Assembly: GCF_000244955.1 (NCBI RefSeq)
Contig: NZ_CM001439.1
Coordinates: forward strand, 2,694,628-2,758,627
Length of the DNA stretch: 64,000 bases
Direction of reading: 5' to 3'
Origin: Saccharomonospora marina XMU15
GTDB lineage: Bacteria > Actinomycetota > Actinomycetes > Mycobacteriales > Pseudonocardiaceae
Shown here in pieces: positions 1 through 11,299 of this stretch. Below the pieces are notes generated by a model that saw nothing but the letters and a program-made list of their open reading frames with translations, did no database searches and was not told the origin of the DNA. Within the stretch, counting starts at the first letter, position 1. Each line of letters begins with the position of its first letter. Position numbers and translations under genes: made by a program.

Positions 1-471
1 GAACGTCAGCCCCGCGCCGACGAAGGCGGCGACCCACTTCGCGGGCGGGAACACGATGCTCACCAGGACCGACACCAGCACGATGGACCCGGCAACGAGC
101 CGCACCTGCCGTTCCAGCTCCCAGCGCTGGTCACCGCGGTTCACCGGGCCACCGTCGGCCAGCCAGGCGGCGATCCCGCCGTCGAGCACGCGCAGGTTCG
201 GCAATCCGGTCTCGGCCAGCGCGCGCTCGGCCTGCGCCGCCCGCTCACCCGCGCGGCAGATCAACACGACCTGCTCGTCGAGGTGGTTGCGCAGCTCGGC
301 ACGGTGCTCGCGGAGCAGATCGAGCGGCACGTTGTACGAGCCGGGGATGTGCGCGCCGTTGAACTCGCCGGGAGTGCGCACGTCGATCAGCCGGGGAGCC
401 GCTCCGGTTTCCAGCAGCCGCCGCAGCCCCACGACGTCGAGTCTGATCGGCGAGTTGGCGGGGCTGCTCAT
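1..471 (-). CDS. Rhodanese-like protein with C-terminal membrane segment (partial, runs off left edge)
   Basis: Sulfurtransferase domain followed by a hydrophobic tail. The protein reads MSSPANSPIRLDVVGLRRLL at its start. The rhodanese active-site loop is CRAGERA, so the catalytic Cys is present, and it is preceded by the usual D-V-R-x-P-x-E-F element. After about residue 130 the sequence becomes hydrophobic (VAGSIVLVSVLVSIVF), as in YgaP/DUF2892-type membrane rhodaneses. The ATG overlaps the stop of the upstream persulfide dioxygenase gene (ATGA), so the two are cotranscribed and probably process sulfane sulfur together at the membrane. The C-terminus is missing because the window ends. Family call is secure; the exact substrate is not known. 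Confidence 0.85.
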   Translation of the reverse strand, partial: MSSPANSPIRLDVVGLRRLLETGAAPRLIDVRTPGEFNGAHIPGSYNVPLDLLREHRAELRNHLDEQVVLICRAGERAAQAERALAETGLPNLRVLDGGIAAWLADGGPVNRGDQRWELERQVRLVAGSIVLVSVLVSIVFPPAKWVAAFVGAGLTF

Positions 472-1847
472 GCGTTCTCCTCGATGAGGTCTGCGGCGTT
501 ACCGAAGTTGTCGTCGATGCACACCACGGTCCTGCCCGCGCGGGCGAGCAGGCTCGCGGCCGCGGCGGCGCGGTAGCCGCCCTGGCAGTGCACCCACACC
601 GTGCCCTCGGGGATCTTGTCGATGCTCGTCGGCAGTGCGGGCAGCGGAATGTGGACGGCGCCCTCGATGTGGCCGGACTTCCATTCGTTGTCGAGCCGGA
701 CGTCGACCACGACGTCCGGCGAGGGGAACCCGCTGGGCGGGTTGCCCTGCTTGGCGGCCGCCAGGTCGGCGAACGTGGCGACCGGCAGTTCCTTGAGGTG
801 CTGCTCGCTGTCGGCCCACTGCTCCGGGCTACCGGTGGCCTGGGCGGCGGGCCGGTCGATGCCGATCCTGGCCAGTTCGCGCTGTGCTTCGGCGACCTGC
901 TCGGGCGACTCACCGAGCAGTGTGATCGGTTCGCCCCACGGCGCCAGCCAGCCGAGCCAGGTCGACATCGGGCCGTCGATGCCGAAGCTCAACGTGCCGC
1001 TGAGGTGCCGGTGGGAGAACGCCTTGCGGGAGCGCAGGTCCACGACCCACTCGCCCGCCTCGATGCGTTCGCGCAGCTCGGTGGCCTCGGCGCGCTTGGG
1101 TGGGCTGAGGTCCACCAGGTCGGCACCGTTGGCGTTGGCCACGCCCATGTGCGCGTAGTAGGCCGGGTAGGCGTCCAGGCCCGCGAGGGTCCGGTTGACG
1201 AAGTCGTCGGCCTCCAGCCGCAACGCCGGGTTCTGGGTGCGCTCGCGCCCGATGGTGGACGCGACGCCGTCCGCCTGTGTCGCGGAGCAGAAGCTGCCGA
1301 ACCCGTGGGTCGGCCATACCTGCGCTCCGTCGGGAAGCAGGTCGGCGAGCCTGCGCGCGGAGGCGTGCTGGTGCTTGGCCAGGGTGTGCGCGTGCTCCTT
1401 GCCGAGCAGGTCGGTGCGCCCCGTCGTGCCGAACAGCAGCGACCCGCCGGTGAACACGCCGATCGGCCCTTCGGTGCCGTGCAGCACGTAGGACAGGTGG
1501 TTGAAGGTGTGGCCCGGGGTGGACACCACGCCGATGCGCATGTTCTCGGACACGGCGATCTCGTCGCCGTCGCGCACCGGGGTGCGATCGAAGGCCACGT
1601 CGTCGTCGGCGGAGACGAGGTAGGCAGCGCCGGTCACCTTGGCCAGCGCCAGACCGCCCGAGACGTAGTCGTTGTGCAGATGTGTCTCGACGACGTGCGT
1701 GATCCGCACTCCCAACCTGCCCGCGGCGGTCAGGAAGCGGTCGATGTCGCGCTGTGGGTCGACCACCACGGCCACCTGCCCGTCATGGGCCAGGTAGCTG
1801 CGGTCGCCAAGGGAGGAGGTCTCCACGACCTCGACGTCAATCGGCAT
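468..1847 (-). CDS. CstB-like persulfide dioxygenase-rhodanese (MBL fold + two rhodanese domains)
   Basis: 459 aa. The N-terminal metallo-beta-lactamase domain (about 1-240) has the ETHE1-type metal motif THLHND (H56, H58, D60), then TPGHTFNH and PTHGFGSFC. Two rhodanese homology domains follow. The first (about 255-345) lacks a catalytic Cys (LLGES where the loop should be). The second (about 360-455) has the loop HCQGGYRA with C421. MBL + pseudo-rhodanese + rhodanese is the architecture of Staphylococcus CstB, which oxidises low-molecular-weight persulfides to thiosulfate. The ATG at 1847 is chosen because the family N-terminus starts at MPIDVEVVE and a GAAGGG-like SD precedes it; in-frame codons further upstream cross the operator sites. 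Two TACCCC/GGGGTA palindromes lie 35 and 92 bp upstream, fitting a CstR-type repressor. Confidence 0.9.
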   Translation of the reverse strand: MPIDVEVVETSSLGDRSYLAHDGQVAVVVDPQRDIDRFLTAAGRLGVRITHVVETHLHNDYVSGGLALAKVTGAAYLVSADDDVAFDRTPVRDGDEIAVSENMRIGVVSTPGHTFNHLSYVLHGTEGPIGVFTGGSLLFGTTGRTDLLGKEHAHTLAKHQHASARRLADLLPDGAQVWPTHGFGSFCSATQADGVASTIGRERTQNPALRLEADDFVNRTLAGLDAYPAYYAHMGVANANGADLVDLSPPKRAEATELRERIEAGEWVVDLRSRKAFSHRHLSGTLSFGIDGPMSTWLGWLAPWGEPITLLGESPEQVAEAQRELARIGIDRPAAQATGSPEQWADSEQHLKELPVATFADLAAAKQGNPPSGFPSPDVVVDVRLDNEWKSGHIEGAVHIPLPALPTSIDKIPEGTVWVHCQGGYRAAAAASLLARAGRTVVCIDDNFGNAADLIEENA

Positions 1848-1881
1848 TGTGTGTTTGCCCTTCGCTCGTCGATGGTCTTGC

Positions 1882-1897
1882 ATACCCCAAGGGGTAT
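1882..1897. promoter_or_regulatory. CsoR/CstR-type operator 1
   Basis: ATACCCCAAGGGGTAT is a perfect inverted repeat with a 2-bp centre, 35 bp upstream of the CstB-like start. The C4/G4 palindrome matches the operator style of the CsoR family (copper CsoR, persulfide CstR). Because the gene is a persulfide dioxygenase, CstR is the more likely regulator. No such repressor gene is inside the window. Confidence 0.75.
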
Positions 1898-1938
1898 CTG
1901 ACCCCACCACGATAACGCAGGTCCGTGCTTGGTTTCCA

Positions 1939-1954
1939 CTACCCCGAGGGGTAT
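1939..1954. promoter_or_regulatory. CsoR/CstR-type operator 2
   Basis: CTACCCCGAGGGGTAT is a near-perfect second palindrome of the same type, centred 57 bp upstream of operator 1. Paired sites suggest cooperative repression of the persulfide dioxygenase-rhodanese operon. Confidence 0.72.
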
Positions 1955-2218
1955 AGATCAAAACCACTGGTCAGCGCAACCGCGCGTGGCGAAGGCCCGG
2001 CGTGTCCGCGGCGGCTCGGTCCTGCCCCGCGTGGTGACGTGCTCGGCAGCGGCGACAATCGGCGGCAGATCATGACAACCGGCGGTGAATCGGACGTTTC
2101 GCCGCGCGGAGGCGGGCGACCGGCCACACAATTGGCAGGCTGGCAACAGCGTTAGGCTGAGGCGAGGCCGAGCGCCTGCCCGCAGGTGGTGGGCGCGCGA
2201 ACGAAAGGACGGCGAGGC

Positions 2219-2647
2219 GTGAGCTCAACGGCAGCAGCGATCACCGGCGCGGTCGTGTTCGGCTGGCTCGGCATGGTGGTGGGCATCTCGTTCATCGAGG
2301 CGCCACTGAAGTTCCGCGCACCAGGCATCACCATCCCGCTGGGGCTCGGCATCGGGCGGCTGGTGTTTCGGGCACTCAACACCGTCGAAGCGGTGCTGGC
2401 CGTCACCGCGCTGCTGGCCGTGTTCCTCGGCGGGGCGCCGGCCGCGGTGCTCGGCCTGACCATCGCGGTGGCGGCGATCCTCCTGGTACAGGTCGCCCTC
2501 GTGCGGCCGCCGCTGTCCCGGCGCACCGACCGTGCACTCGCGGGCGAGGAACTGCCCAGGTCCAGGGCTCACTTCGGCTACGTGGGGCTCGAGGTCGGCA
2601 AGGTGGTGTGCCTGCTGATCCTGGGAGTGCTCGTGGTGTCCCTGTGA
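2219..2647 (+). CDS. Small integral membrane protein, four predicted TM segments
   Basis: 142 aa from the GTG at 2219 (VSSTAAAITG). An in-frame ATG at 2186 would add 11 basic residues, but AAAGGA at 2203-2208 fits the GTG better. Hydrophobic stretches lie at roughly 6-28, 45-62, 66-90 and 120-140, separated by short charged loops (FIEAPLKFRAPGI, RPPLSRRTDRALAGEELPRSR). I recognise it only as a conserved actinobacterial membrane protein of unknown function. It stands alone, divergent from the persulfide operon and just upstream of the DUF1876 gene. Confidence 0.75.
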   Translation: MSSTAAAITGAVVFGWLGMVVGISFIEAPLKFRAPGITIPLGLGIGRLVFRALNTVEAVLAVTALLAVFLGGAPAAVLGLTIAVAAILLVQVALVRPPLSRRTDRALAGEELPRSRAHFGYVGLEVGKVVCLLILGVLVVSL

Positions 2648-2666
2648 GCGGCGCGGTCGCGGATCG

Positions 2667-2680
2667 GTGACCAAAGTCCC
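2667..2680. promoter_or_regulatory. DosR-box-like site upstream of DUF1876 gene
   Basis: GTGACCAAAGTCCC matches 12 of 14 positions of the mycobacterial DosR core GGGACTWWAGTCCC. It ends 69 bp before the DUF1876 start codon. DUF1876 proteins Rv1738 and Rv2632c are DosR-regulon members in M. tuberculosis, which supports the call. Confidence 0.55.
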
Positions 2681-2749
2681 TTCGGTGCCCGGCGCTTCGC
2701 GGGTTTGGCTTGGTCGTCGAGAGGCGCACCCGAAGCCAAGGAGGCCGAC

Positions 2750-3019
2750 ATGGGCCACGCGATCAAGTGGAAGATGGAGATCTTCATCGACGAACACGCC
2801 GACACCACCAGGGCCGAGGCCAGGCTCCACACCAGGGACGGCACGCAGCGCACCGGCGTCGGGCTGGCCCGCCGAAACCCGAGCGACACCGACGTGCCCG
2901 AGATCGGCGACGAACTCGCCGTCGCCAGGGCGCTGGCGGATTTGTCCCACCAGCTCATCGAGGCGACCGCCGCCGACATCGAAGGGGTCACCCACCGGCC
3001 CGCCCACCTGACCAGGTAA
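2750..3019 (+). CDS. DUF1876 domain protein (Rv1738/Rv2632c-like dormancy protein)
   Basis: 89 aa, nearly all one DUF1876 domain. It starts MGHAIKWKMEIFIDEH and carries the family pattern EARLHTRDGTQRTGVGLARRNPSD followed by a helical C-terminal half (ELAVARALADLSHQLIEAT). The length matches the family (85-95 aa). A strong AAGGAGG at 2738-2744 fixes the ATG. In M. tuberculosis the family member Rv1738 is one of the most strongly hypoxia-induced DosR genes and resembles ribosome hibernation factors structurally; a role in translational shutdown here is an inference. The DosR-like box upstream and the neighbouring DosS-like kinase are consistent with it. Confidence 0.9.
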   Translation: MGHAIKWKMEIFIDEHADTTRAEARLHTRDGTQRTGVGLARRNPSDTDVPEIGDELAVARALADLSHQLIEATAADIEGVTHRPAHLTR

Positions 3020-3034
3020 CCGGGCCGCGCCGCA

Positions 3035-5910
<2,876 letters not shown>

Positions 5911-5956
5911 GCCGACCGGCAACCGTGCCGCACCGATTCCGCCGCGAGCCCAACCG

Positions 5957-5970
5957 GGGACCTTAGGCCC
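5957..5970. promoter_or_regulatory. DosR-box-like site upstream of 93-aa gene
   Basis: GGGACCTTAGGCCC keeps 12 of 14 positions of GGGACTWWAGTCCC and ends 55 bp before the start codon at 6026. Position and match are similar to the other sites in this island. Confidence 0.5.
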
Positions 5971-6025
5971 TTCAGTTCCGGCTTCGCAGCGGGAAATCTG
6001 GTCGCAGCGGCTGGGAGGGGACCCT

Positions 6026-6307
6026 ATGACGACGGCACACTTCGACGAACCGGCGCAGCGGGTGGCCGAACAGTTGGCCGCGGTGGTGATCGCGGCGCTG
6101 CGGCCGGACACCGCGCCGCTGGAAACCGGCCCGGACCCCGACGTGATGGGCGCCGCGGTGCAACGCATCGGCGGTGAGCTGCTGGCACTGATGCAGCAGC
6201 TGGAACCCGATCCCGAACTCTCGGCGGACAGCTCGATAGCCAGGGCGGCACACCTGGCGGCTCAGATCACGCTTTCCGGCAAGCCACATTTCGCCTGGCC
6301 CGACTGA
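6026..6307 (+). CDS. Hypothetical protein, 93 aa
   Basis: Small acidic, mostly helical protein (MTTAHFDEPAQRVAEQLAAV at the N-terminus, ending ITLSGKPHFAWPD). A GGGAGGGG SD fits the ATG at 6026. I do not recognise the family. It has no signal peptide, TM segment or cysteine. It lies between the DosS-like kinase and the convergent wax-ester synthase gene (8-bp gap), and carries its own DosR-like box. This makes it a candidate small dormancy-induced protein. Confidence 0.7.
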   Translation: MTTAHFDEPAQRVAEQLAAVVIAALRPDTAPLETGPDPDVMGAAVQRIGGELLALMQQLEPDPELSADSSIARAAHLAAQITLSGKPHFAWPD

Positions 6308-6314
6308 GCCGCGG

Positions 6315-7646
6315 TCAGGCGGCGCCCAGTTCCCGCAGTGCGCCGAGCACGTCTTCGGCCAGTGTGGACGGTCGTGGCACGTGGTCGGGGTCGACGGTCA
6401 CGGTGATCGCGAGCGTTCCCGCGTAGGAAAGCACCACGAACGACACCGTGATGTTGCCCGCCTCCCCGACCGGAAGCGCGACGATGGAACGCACCGGCGC
6501 GCCCGCGAAACTGGCCGGTGAGCGCGGCCCCCGCAGGTTCGACACCAGCGTGTGCATCCGTCGTTGCCGGACCATGAACCACCGGTACAGCCCCAACCTG
6601 GCGGCCAGCCGAAACGCCGGGCCGAGCGACTCCAGCGGTGGGGGATGGGTGGTGGCCCGACGCAGTACCCGGGTGCGCGCGGCCACCGTAGCCAACCGCT
6701 GCCGCGGCGGACCGTCGCAGGGCACCGGCACCAACATGATGCCGATCCGGTTACCCAGCCCCGAACCGGCCTGCGGACGGCGAGCCGCGACCGGCACGGC
6801 GACGGTGAGGCTGTGCGCCCGTTCTCCCCTGCGGCTCAGCAACCCGCCCAGTGCCGAGGCGACGGCGGTCAGCACGACATCGTTGACGGTGCCGCCGTGG
6901 TGGTGGGCGGCCGCGCGCACCGCCTCGAGGTCGGTGCGAACGACCGCAACCCGGCGTCGCGTGCCGCTGCGACGCAGCAGCGAGTTGTCGGCGACCCCGG
7001 CAGGCCGCAGGCCACCCACCGACGCCATCGATCCGCGCACGGTCGCTGCCGCACCCGGAAGTCGTGACAGCCCCCGTACCTTGTCCGCCACCGCGTCCGC
7101 GGCCAGCGCCGCGACGCGCGGTCGCGGTCGCGGCACTTCTGCCGCCGTGGCGCCGTCCACGCCTGGCCCGTCGGTGAGCGCGCCGAGCAGCGCCAAGCCA
7201 CCGAGGCCGTCGGCCACGACGTGGTGCAGCACCACGACCAGGCCCACCGTGCCGTCGGCCAGACCGGTCACCAGCGTGGCCGACCACAGCGGCCGGAACC
7301 ACGGCAACGGGCTCGTCGCGATCGCGCACGCGAGGTCCAGCAGCGCCTGCTCGTCGCCTGGTGCGGGGCAGCGGGCGGTGTGCACGTGGGCGCCGGGGTC
7401 GAAACCGGGGTCGTCCACCCACACCGGGCGTCCACAGCCCGGCGGTGTGCCGACCAGCCGCTGCCGCAGCCGTGGCACCGCGGCGGCCCTGCGGGTGAAC
7501 AGAGTGGCGGCGGAGCGGGCGTCGAAGGCCGGACCTGGTTCGAGGAGCAGCACGGCGGCCATCTGCTCGGGCACCCGGCGGCTGCCCGTCGCCAGCATCA
7601 TCAGATCGCTCGAGCTCGCCCGCTCGATCGGCAGGTCCCGGTCCAT
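6315..7646 (-). CDS. Wax ester synthase/acyl-CoA:diacylglycerol acyltransferase (WS/DGAT)
   Basis: 443 aa, the usual length. The condensation-type active site HHVVADG is at 141-147 (HHxxxDG), preceded by the family N-terminus with S-S-D-L-M-M. C-terminal family blocks VSNLRGPRSPASFAG and FVVLSYAGTLAITVTVD are also present. The enzyme esterifies acyl-CoA to diacylglycerol or fatty alcohol, storing lipid. M. tuberculosis tgs1 (Rv3130c), divergent from Rv3131, is the DosR-controlled homologue. Here too the gene is divergent from an Rv3131/Acg-type nitroreductase, so the Rv3130c-Rv3131 arrangement is conserved. Confidence 0.93.
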   Translation of the reverse strand: MDRDLPIERASSSDLMMLATGSRRVPEQMAAVLLLEPGPAFDARSAATLFTRRAAAVPRLRQRLVGTPPGCGRPVWVDDPGFDPGAHVHTARCPAPGDEQALLDLACAIATSPLPWFRPLWSATLVTGLADGTVGLVVVLHHVVADGLGGLALLGALTDGPGVDGATAAEVPRPRPRVAALAADAVADKVRGLSRLPGAAATVRGSMASVGGLRPAGVADNSLLRRSGTRRRVAVVRTDLEAVRAAAHHHGGTVNDVVLTAVASALGGLLSRRGERAHSLTVAVPVAARRPQAGSGLGNRIGIMLVPVPCDGPPRQRLATVAARTRVLRRATTHPPPLESLGPAFRLAARLGLYRWFMVRQRRMHTLVSNLRGPRSPASFAGAPVRSIVALPVGEAGNITVSFVVLSYAGTLAITVTVDPDHVPRPSTLAEDVLGALRELGAA

Positions 7647-7673
7647 CGTCGGTCAGGATTCCCTCGCCGCTAG

Positions 7674-7687
7674 GGGACTAAGCCTCA
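7674..7687. promoter_or_regulatory. Possible DosR half-site between tgs-like and nitroreductase genes
   Basis: GGGACTAAGCCTCA has one perfect DosR half (GGGACTAA) but a degraded second half. It lies 28 bp upstream of the WS/DGAT start and 82 bp upstream of the nitroreductase start, where a shared control site would be expected. Support comes mainly from position. Confidence 0.35.
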
Positions 7688-7768
7688 ACTGCCGGTGACG
7701 ACCGCCGCCTGCCAGGCGCGCACGGAAGGCGGATGCTGGACGCGAGACCGGCAACCGGAGGGCGAGTC

Positions 7769-8764
7769 ATGACGGCACCCGAGTGGTCAACGGGTGAGAC
7801 CGAGGTACTGACCGAGGCGATCGGCCGGGCGCCTTCGATACTCAACATCCAGCCCTGGTCGCTGGAAATGCGCGGCGACGAGGTGCTGCTGCACGAGCGA
7901 GCCGACGTGGCGCTGCCCTACCACGACCCGCTCGGCCGGGACCGGGTCATCTCCTGCGGCGCGGCGGTGGCGAACACCGAACTGGCGATCCGGGTGCTCG
8001 GCAGGCACACCGCGATGTCGTTGCTGCCCGACGAGGGGCAGCCGACGCTGATCGCCCGGCTCACCGTCACCGGGCCCGGTGAGCCGAGCGGGCGGGACCG
8101 GGAGCTGTTCCGTGCCATCCCTCGCAGAACCAGCCACCGCAAACCGTTCGCGCACCGGTCCGTGCCCGACGAGGTCGCCGACCGGCTCGTCGAGGATTCC
8201 GCGTTCGCCGGGGTGCACGCCGATCGGTTACGCGGCCGCGCCGAACTGACCGCGCTCGCCGACGAGCTGACGGAGGCCGCGCGCATCCAGCAGGCCGACC
8301 GCGGCTACCAGCGGGAGCGCGCGCTGTGGACGATCCGGGACGAGGACTCGCACCGGCACGGCGCCGGAATCGCCCGCAGCGCGCTACCGGAAACCGGGGG
8401 GCAGCTGCCGTGGGTGGGGCTGGTTCGGCCGCTGACCGACCTGCCCGACCGCGAGACCCTCATCGGCCTGCTGGAGAGCGAGACCGTGCTGCTGTTCAGC
8501 TCCGAGGGCGACGGCAGGCTCGACCACGTGCGCACCGGGATCGCGATGCAGCGGACCTGGCTGGCCGCCGTGGCCGCCGGACTCGCCGCGGCCGTGCAGA
8601 CCCAGCCGCTGCACCTGCCACCGATCCGCGACGCCCTGACCGAGAAACTGGACATCGACGGCTGCCCGCAGCTGCTGATGCGGGTGGGCTACCCGAGCGG
8701 CACCGTGCCACCCACCCCTCGCCGAAGCGCCACCGACCTGCTCGGTGGCACCGATACCGACTGA
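7769..8764 (+). CDS. Acg/Rv3131-family FMN nitroreductase-like protein
   Basis: 331 aa. Family features: N-terminal TEAIGRAPSILNIQPWSLEM, then HDPLGRDRVISCGAAVANTELAIR, PRRTSHRKPF, and a C-terminal RTWLAAVAAGLAAAVQTQPLHLP block. These define the Acg subgroup, whose members bind and sequester FMN and whose M. tuberculosis members (Rv2032, Rv3127, Rv3131) are DosR-induced. The ATG at 7769 is preferred over an upstream in-frame ATG at 7733 because CCGGAGGG lies 6-8 bp before it. It is separated by only 9 bp from the GH65 gene, so the two form an operon. Confidence 0.9.
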   Translation: MTAPEWSTGETEVLTEAIGRAPSILNIQPWSLEMRGDEVLLHERADVALPYHDPLGRDRVISCGAAVANTELAIRVLGRHTAMSLLPDEGQPTLIARLTVTGPGEPSGRDRELFRAIPRRTSHRKPFAHRSVPDEVADRLVEDSAFAGVHADRLRGRAELTALADELTEAARIQQADRGYQRERALWTIRDEDSHRHGAGIARSALPETGGQLPWVGLVRPLTDLPDRETLIGLLESETVLLFSSEGDGRLDHVRTGIAMQRTWLAAVAAGLAAAVQTQPLHLPPIRDALTEKLDIDGCPQLLMRVGYPSGTVPPTPRRSATDLLGGTDTD

Positions 8765-8773
8765 GGGGAAGCG

Positions 8774-11299
8774 ATGTCCACATCGACGACCGACCGGCCC
8801 ACCGAACCCGGCGGCGGCTACGAGGGCTGCGCGTTGTGCGCGGAGCCGACTTCCAGGGAGCAGGAGTGGCTGCTTTCCTACCGCGACGACGAGGCGCGGG
8901 ACGTTGCGTCGAGGGAGGCGCTGCTGACGTTGGCCAACGGCTACCTGGGTGTGCGCGGCGCGGATCCGGAGGCGGTGGCCGACGGTGTGCACTATCCGGG
9001 CACGTACGTCGCGGGTGTGTACAACCGGCTGTCGTCGGCACCCCACGGACGCCCGCGTGAGGACGAGAGCGTGGTGAACCTGCCCAACTGGCTGCCGCTG
9101 ACGTTTCGGATACCGGGTCAACCGTGGTTCGGCGCGGGTTACGGCACGCTGGCGCACCAGCATCTGGTTCTCGACCTGCGGCGCGGGGTGCTGCTGCGGG
9201 AGGCCGTGGTCACCGACGAGAACGGCAGGCGCACCACGCTTCGCCAGCAGCGGCTGGTGTCGATGGCCTCGCCACACCTGGCCGCGCTGCGGACCGAACT
9301 CGTGCCCAGGAACTGGTCCGGTCCGCTGGAGGTGCGTTCCACCATCGACGGCCGGATCAGCAACGGCAACGTCGCCGCGTTCGCCGGGCTTTCCGGCCAG
9401 CACCTCGAGCAGACCGAGAGCGGGGAACGCGACGCCGGTGAGGTGGCCTGGCTGGTGGCGCGGACCGTGCAGTCGAAGCTACGTATCGCGCAAGCCGCGC
9501 GCACCACACTGCGGGCCGAGCCCGACACGCGGGTGTGGCCCAGAGCCGTCGCCGAGCCCGGCGTCGTCGGGCGGGAGTTCCTCGTCGAGGCCCGGCCCGA
9601 CCTGCCGGTCGTCGTCGAGAAGGTGGTCGCGGTGCACACCTCCCGCGACCGGGCGATCTCCGAGCCACTGCTGGCGGCGCGCGACACGGTGAGCGGCGCC
9701 GGCTCGTTCGTCGAACTGCTCGACGCGCACACCGAGGCGTGGAAGTACCTGTGGCGGCGGTTCCGCATCGGAACGCACGACGGGCCGGACGGGCAGCTAC
9801 CGATCAACTTCCACATGTTCCACGTGCTGCAGACACTCACCGGCCACACCGCGGACCTCGACGTGGGTGTGCCCGCGCGCGGGCTGCACGGTGAGGGCTA
9901 CCGGGGACACGTCTTCTGGGACGAACTGTTCGTCTTCCCGCTGCTGAGTTTTCGGGTGCCCCGGCTGACCAGGGCGCTGCTCGGCTACCGGCACCGCAGG
10001 CTCGACCAGGCCCGCAGGCTGGCCGGACAGCACGGGCGGCGCGGGGCGATGTTTCCGTGGCAGAGCGGCAGCGACGGCAGGGAGGAGACCCCGCAGTGGT
10101 TCTTCAACCCCCGTTCCGGCAGATGGATGGCCGACAACTCGCGAAGGCAGTACCACGTGAACCTCGCGATCGGCTACAACCTGTGGCACTACTGGCAGGT
10201 CACCGGCGACCTGGACTTCCTCGCCTCCTACGGCGCGGAACTGCTGGTGGAGATCGCTCGCTTCTGGGCGGATCTGGTGGAGTACGACGCCGCCGACGAT
10301 CGCTACGACGTGCGGGCGGTGATGGGGCCGGACGAGTTCCACGACGGCTACCCGGACCGGCCGGGGCAGGGTATCGACAACAACTCCTACGTCAACGTCA
10401 TGGTCGCGTGGCTGCTGGCGAGAGCGGTGGAGGCGCACCGACTGCTCGGCACCGAGTACTGCGGTGAGCTGTGGGACCGGCTCGACCTCCGCGACGACGA
10501 ACTGGCCGAGTGGGACCGCATCAGCAGGCGGTTACGGGTGAGCTTCCTGGACAACGGGCTGCTGGCGCAGTTCGAGGGGTACGAGCGGCTCTCCGAGTTC
10601 GACTGGGATCACTACCGTGCCCGCTACGGCGAGTTGGACAGGCTGGACCTGATCCTCGAGGCGGAGAACGACAGCTGCAACCGCTACCAGGTGGCAAAGC
10701 AGGCCGACGTGCTCATGCTGTTCTACCTGTTCACCGCGGAGGAGCTGACCGGGTTGCTCGACCGGCTCGGGTACGCCTTCGACCCCGCGACCATCCCGCC
10801 GACGGTGGACTTCTACCTTGCCCGCACCTCGCACGGGTCGACGTTGAGCAGGGTGGCGCACTCCTGGGTGTTGTCGCGCACCGACCGGCCGAGGTCGTGG
10901 CGACTGCTTCGGGACGCCTTGGTACACGACCTCAGCAACCGGGGGGACAGCACCGGGGAAGGTATCCATCTGGGAGCCATGGCCGCCTCGGCCGACATCC
11001 TGCAACGCTGCTACACCGGACTGGAGGTGCGGCAGGACGTGCTGTGGCTGAACCCGAGGCTGCCGACCGAGTTGCGCGCGCTCGATCTGGACCTGCACTA
11101 CAGGGGACAGTGGCTTTCCGTTCACATCGACCATCAGGAGGCGGTGTTGCGCGCCGTGCCGTGCGCGGCGAACCCGATCGACGTCGGCTGGCTGGGCACG
11201 ACGACCCACCGGCTCGCCGCGGGGCAGACGCTGCGGCTGCCGATCGGGCGGCAGCCGCAGCAGGGCGAGAACGCGGCAGGCCCCTCGGTCAGTACCTGA
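8774..11299 (+). CDS. Glycoside hydrolase family 65 protein (maltose/trehalose phosphorylase type)
   Basis: 841 aa. The N-terminal beta-sandwich (about 30-300) begins with SREALLTLANGYLGVRGADPE, typical of GH65. The (alpha/alpha)6 catalytic barrel follows, with RGLHGEGYRGHVFWDELFVFP. The general-acid motif is MGPDEFHDGYP, with E521 the presumed catalytic residue, and IDNNSYVN after it. The late block LARTSHGSTLSRVAHSWVL is the phosphate-binding region typical of GH65 phosphorylases. The likely reaction is reversible phosphorolysis of an alpha-glucoside to beta-glucose-1-phosphate; which disaccharide is used cannot be told. It follows the nitroreductase gene by 9 bp and overlaps the 3' end of the convergent baeRF gene by 11 bp. 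Confidence 0.9.
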   Translation: MSTSTTDRPTEPGGGYEGCALCAEPTSREQEWLLSYRDDEARDVASREALLTLANGYLGVRGADPEAVADGVHYPGTYVAGVYNRLSSAPHGRPREDESVVNLPNWLPLTFRIPGQPWFGAGYGTLAHQHLVLDLRRGVLLREAVVTDENGRRTTLRQQRLVSMASPHLAALRTELVPRNWSGPLEVRSTIDGRISNGNVAAFAGLSGQHLEQTESGERDAGEVAWLVARTVQSKLRIAQAARTTLRAEPDTRVWPRAVAEPGVVGREFLVEARPDLPVVVEKVVAVHTSRDRAISEPLLAARDTVSGAGSFVELLDAHTEAWKYLWRRFRIGTHDGPDGQLPINFHMFHVLQTLTGHTADLDVGVPARGLHGEGYRGHVFWDELFVFPLLSFRVPRLTRALLGYRHRRLDQARRLAGQHGRRGAMFPWQSGSDGREETPQWFFNPRSGRWMADNSRRQYHVNLAIGYNLWHYWQVTGDLDFLASYGAELLVEIARFWADLVEYDAADDRYDVRAVMGPDEFHDGYPDRPGQGIDNNSYVNVMVAWLLARAVEAHRLLGTEYCGELWDRLDLRDDELAEWDRISRRLRVSFLDNGLLAQFEGYERLSEFDWDHYRARYGELDRLDLILEAENDSCNRYQVAKQADVLMLFYLFTAEELTGLLDRLGYAFDPATIPPTVDFYLARTSHGSTLSRVAHSWVLSRTDRPRSWRLLRDALVHDLSNRGDSTGEGIHLGAMAASADILQRCYTGLEVRQDVLWLNPRLPTELRALDLDLHYRGQWLSVHIDHQEAVLRAVPCAANPIDVGWLGTTTHRLAAGQTLRLPIGRQPQQGENAAGPSVST

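Larger units (their letters stand above)
1848..2218. other. Divergent intergenic region
   Basis: 371 bp between the leftward CstB-like gene and the rightward membrane-protein gene. It contains the two CsoR/CstR-type palindromes in its left third. A weak TTGGCA...TAGGCT promoter-like pair lies near 2132-2158 before the rightward gene. I see no credible coding sequence in it. Confidence 0.6.

Noticed and set aside
2152-2526. Minus-strand frame opposite the 142-aa membrane protein
   Set aside because: Ala/Thr/Arg/Pro-rich shadow without hydrophobic pattern; the plus-strand reading has four clean TM segments.
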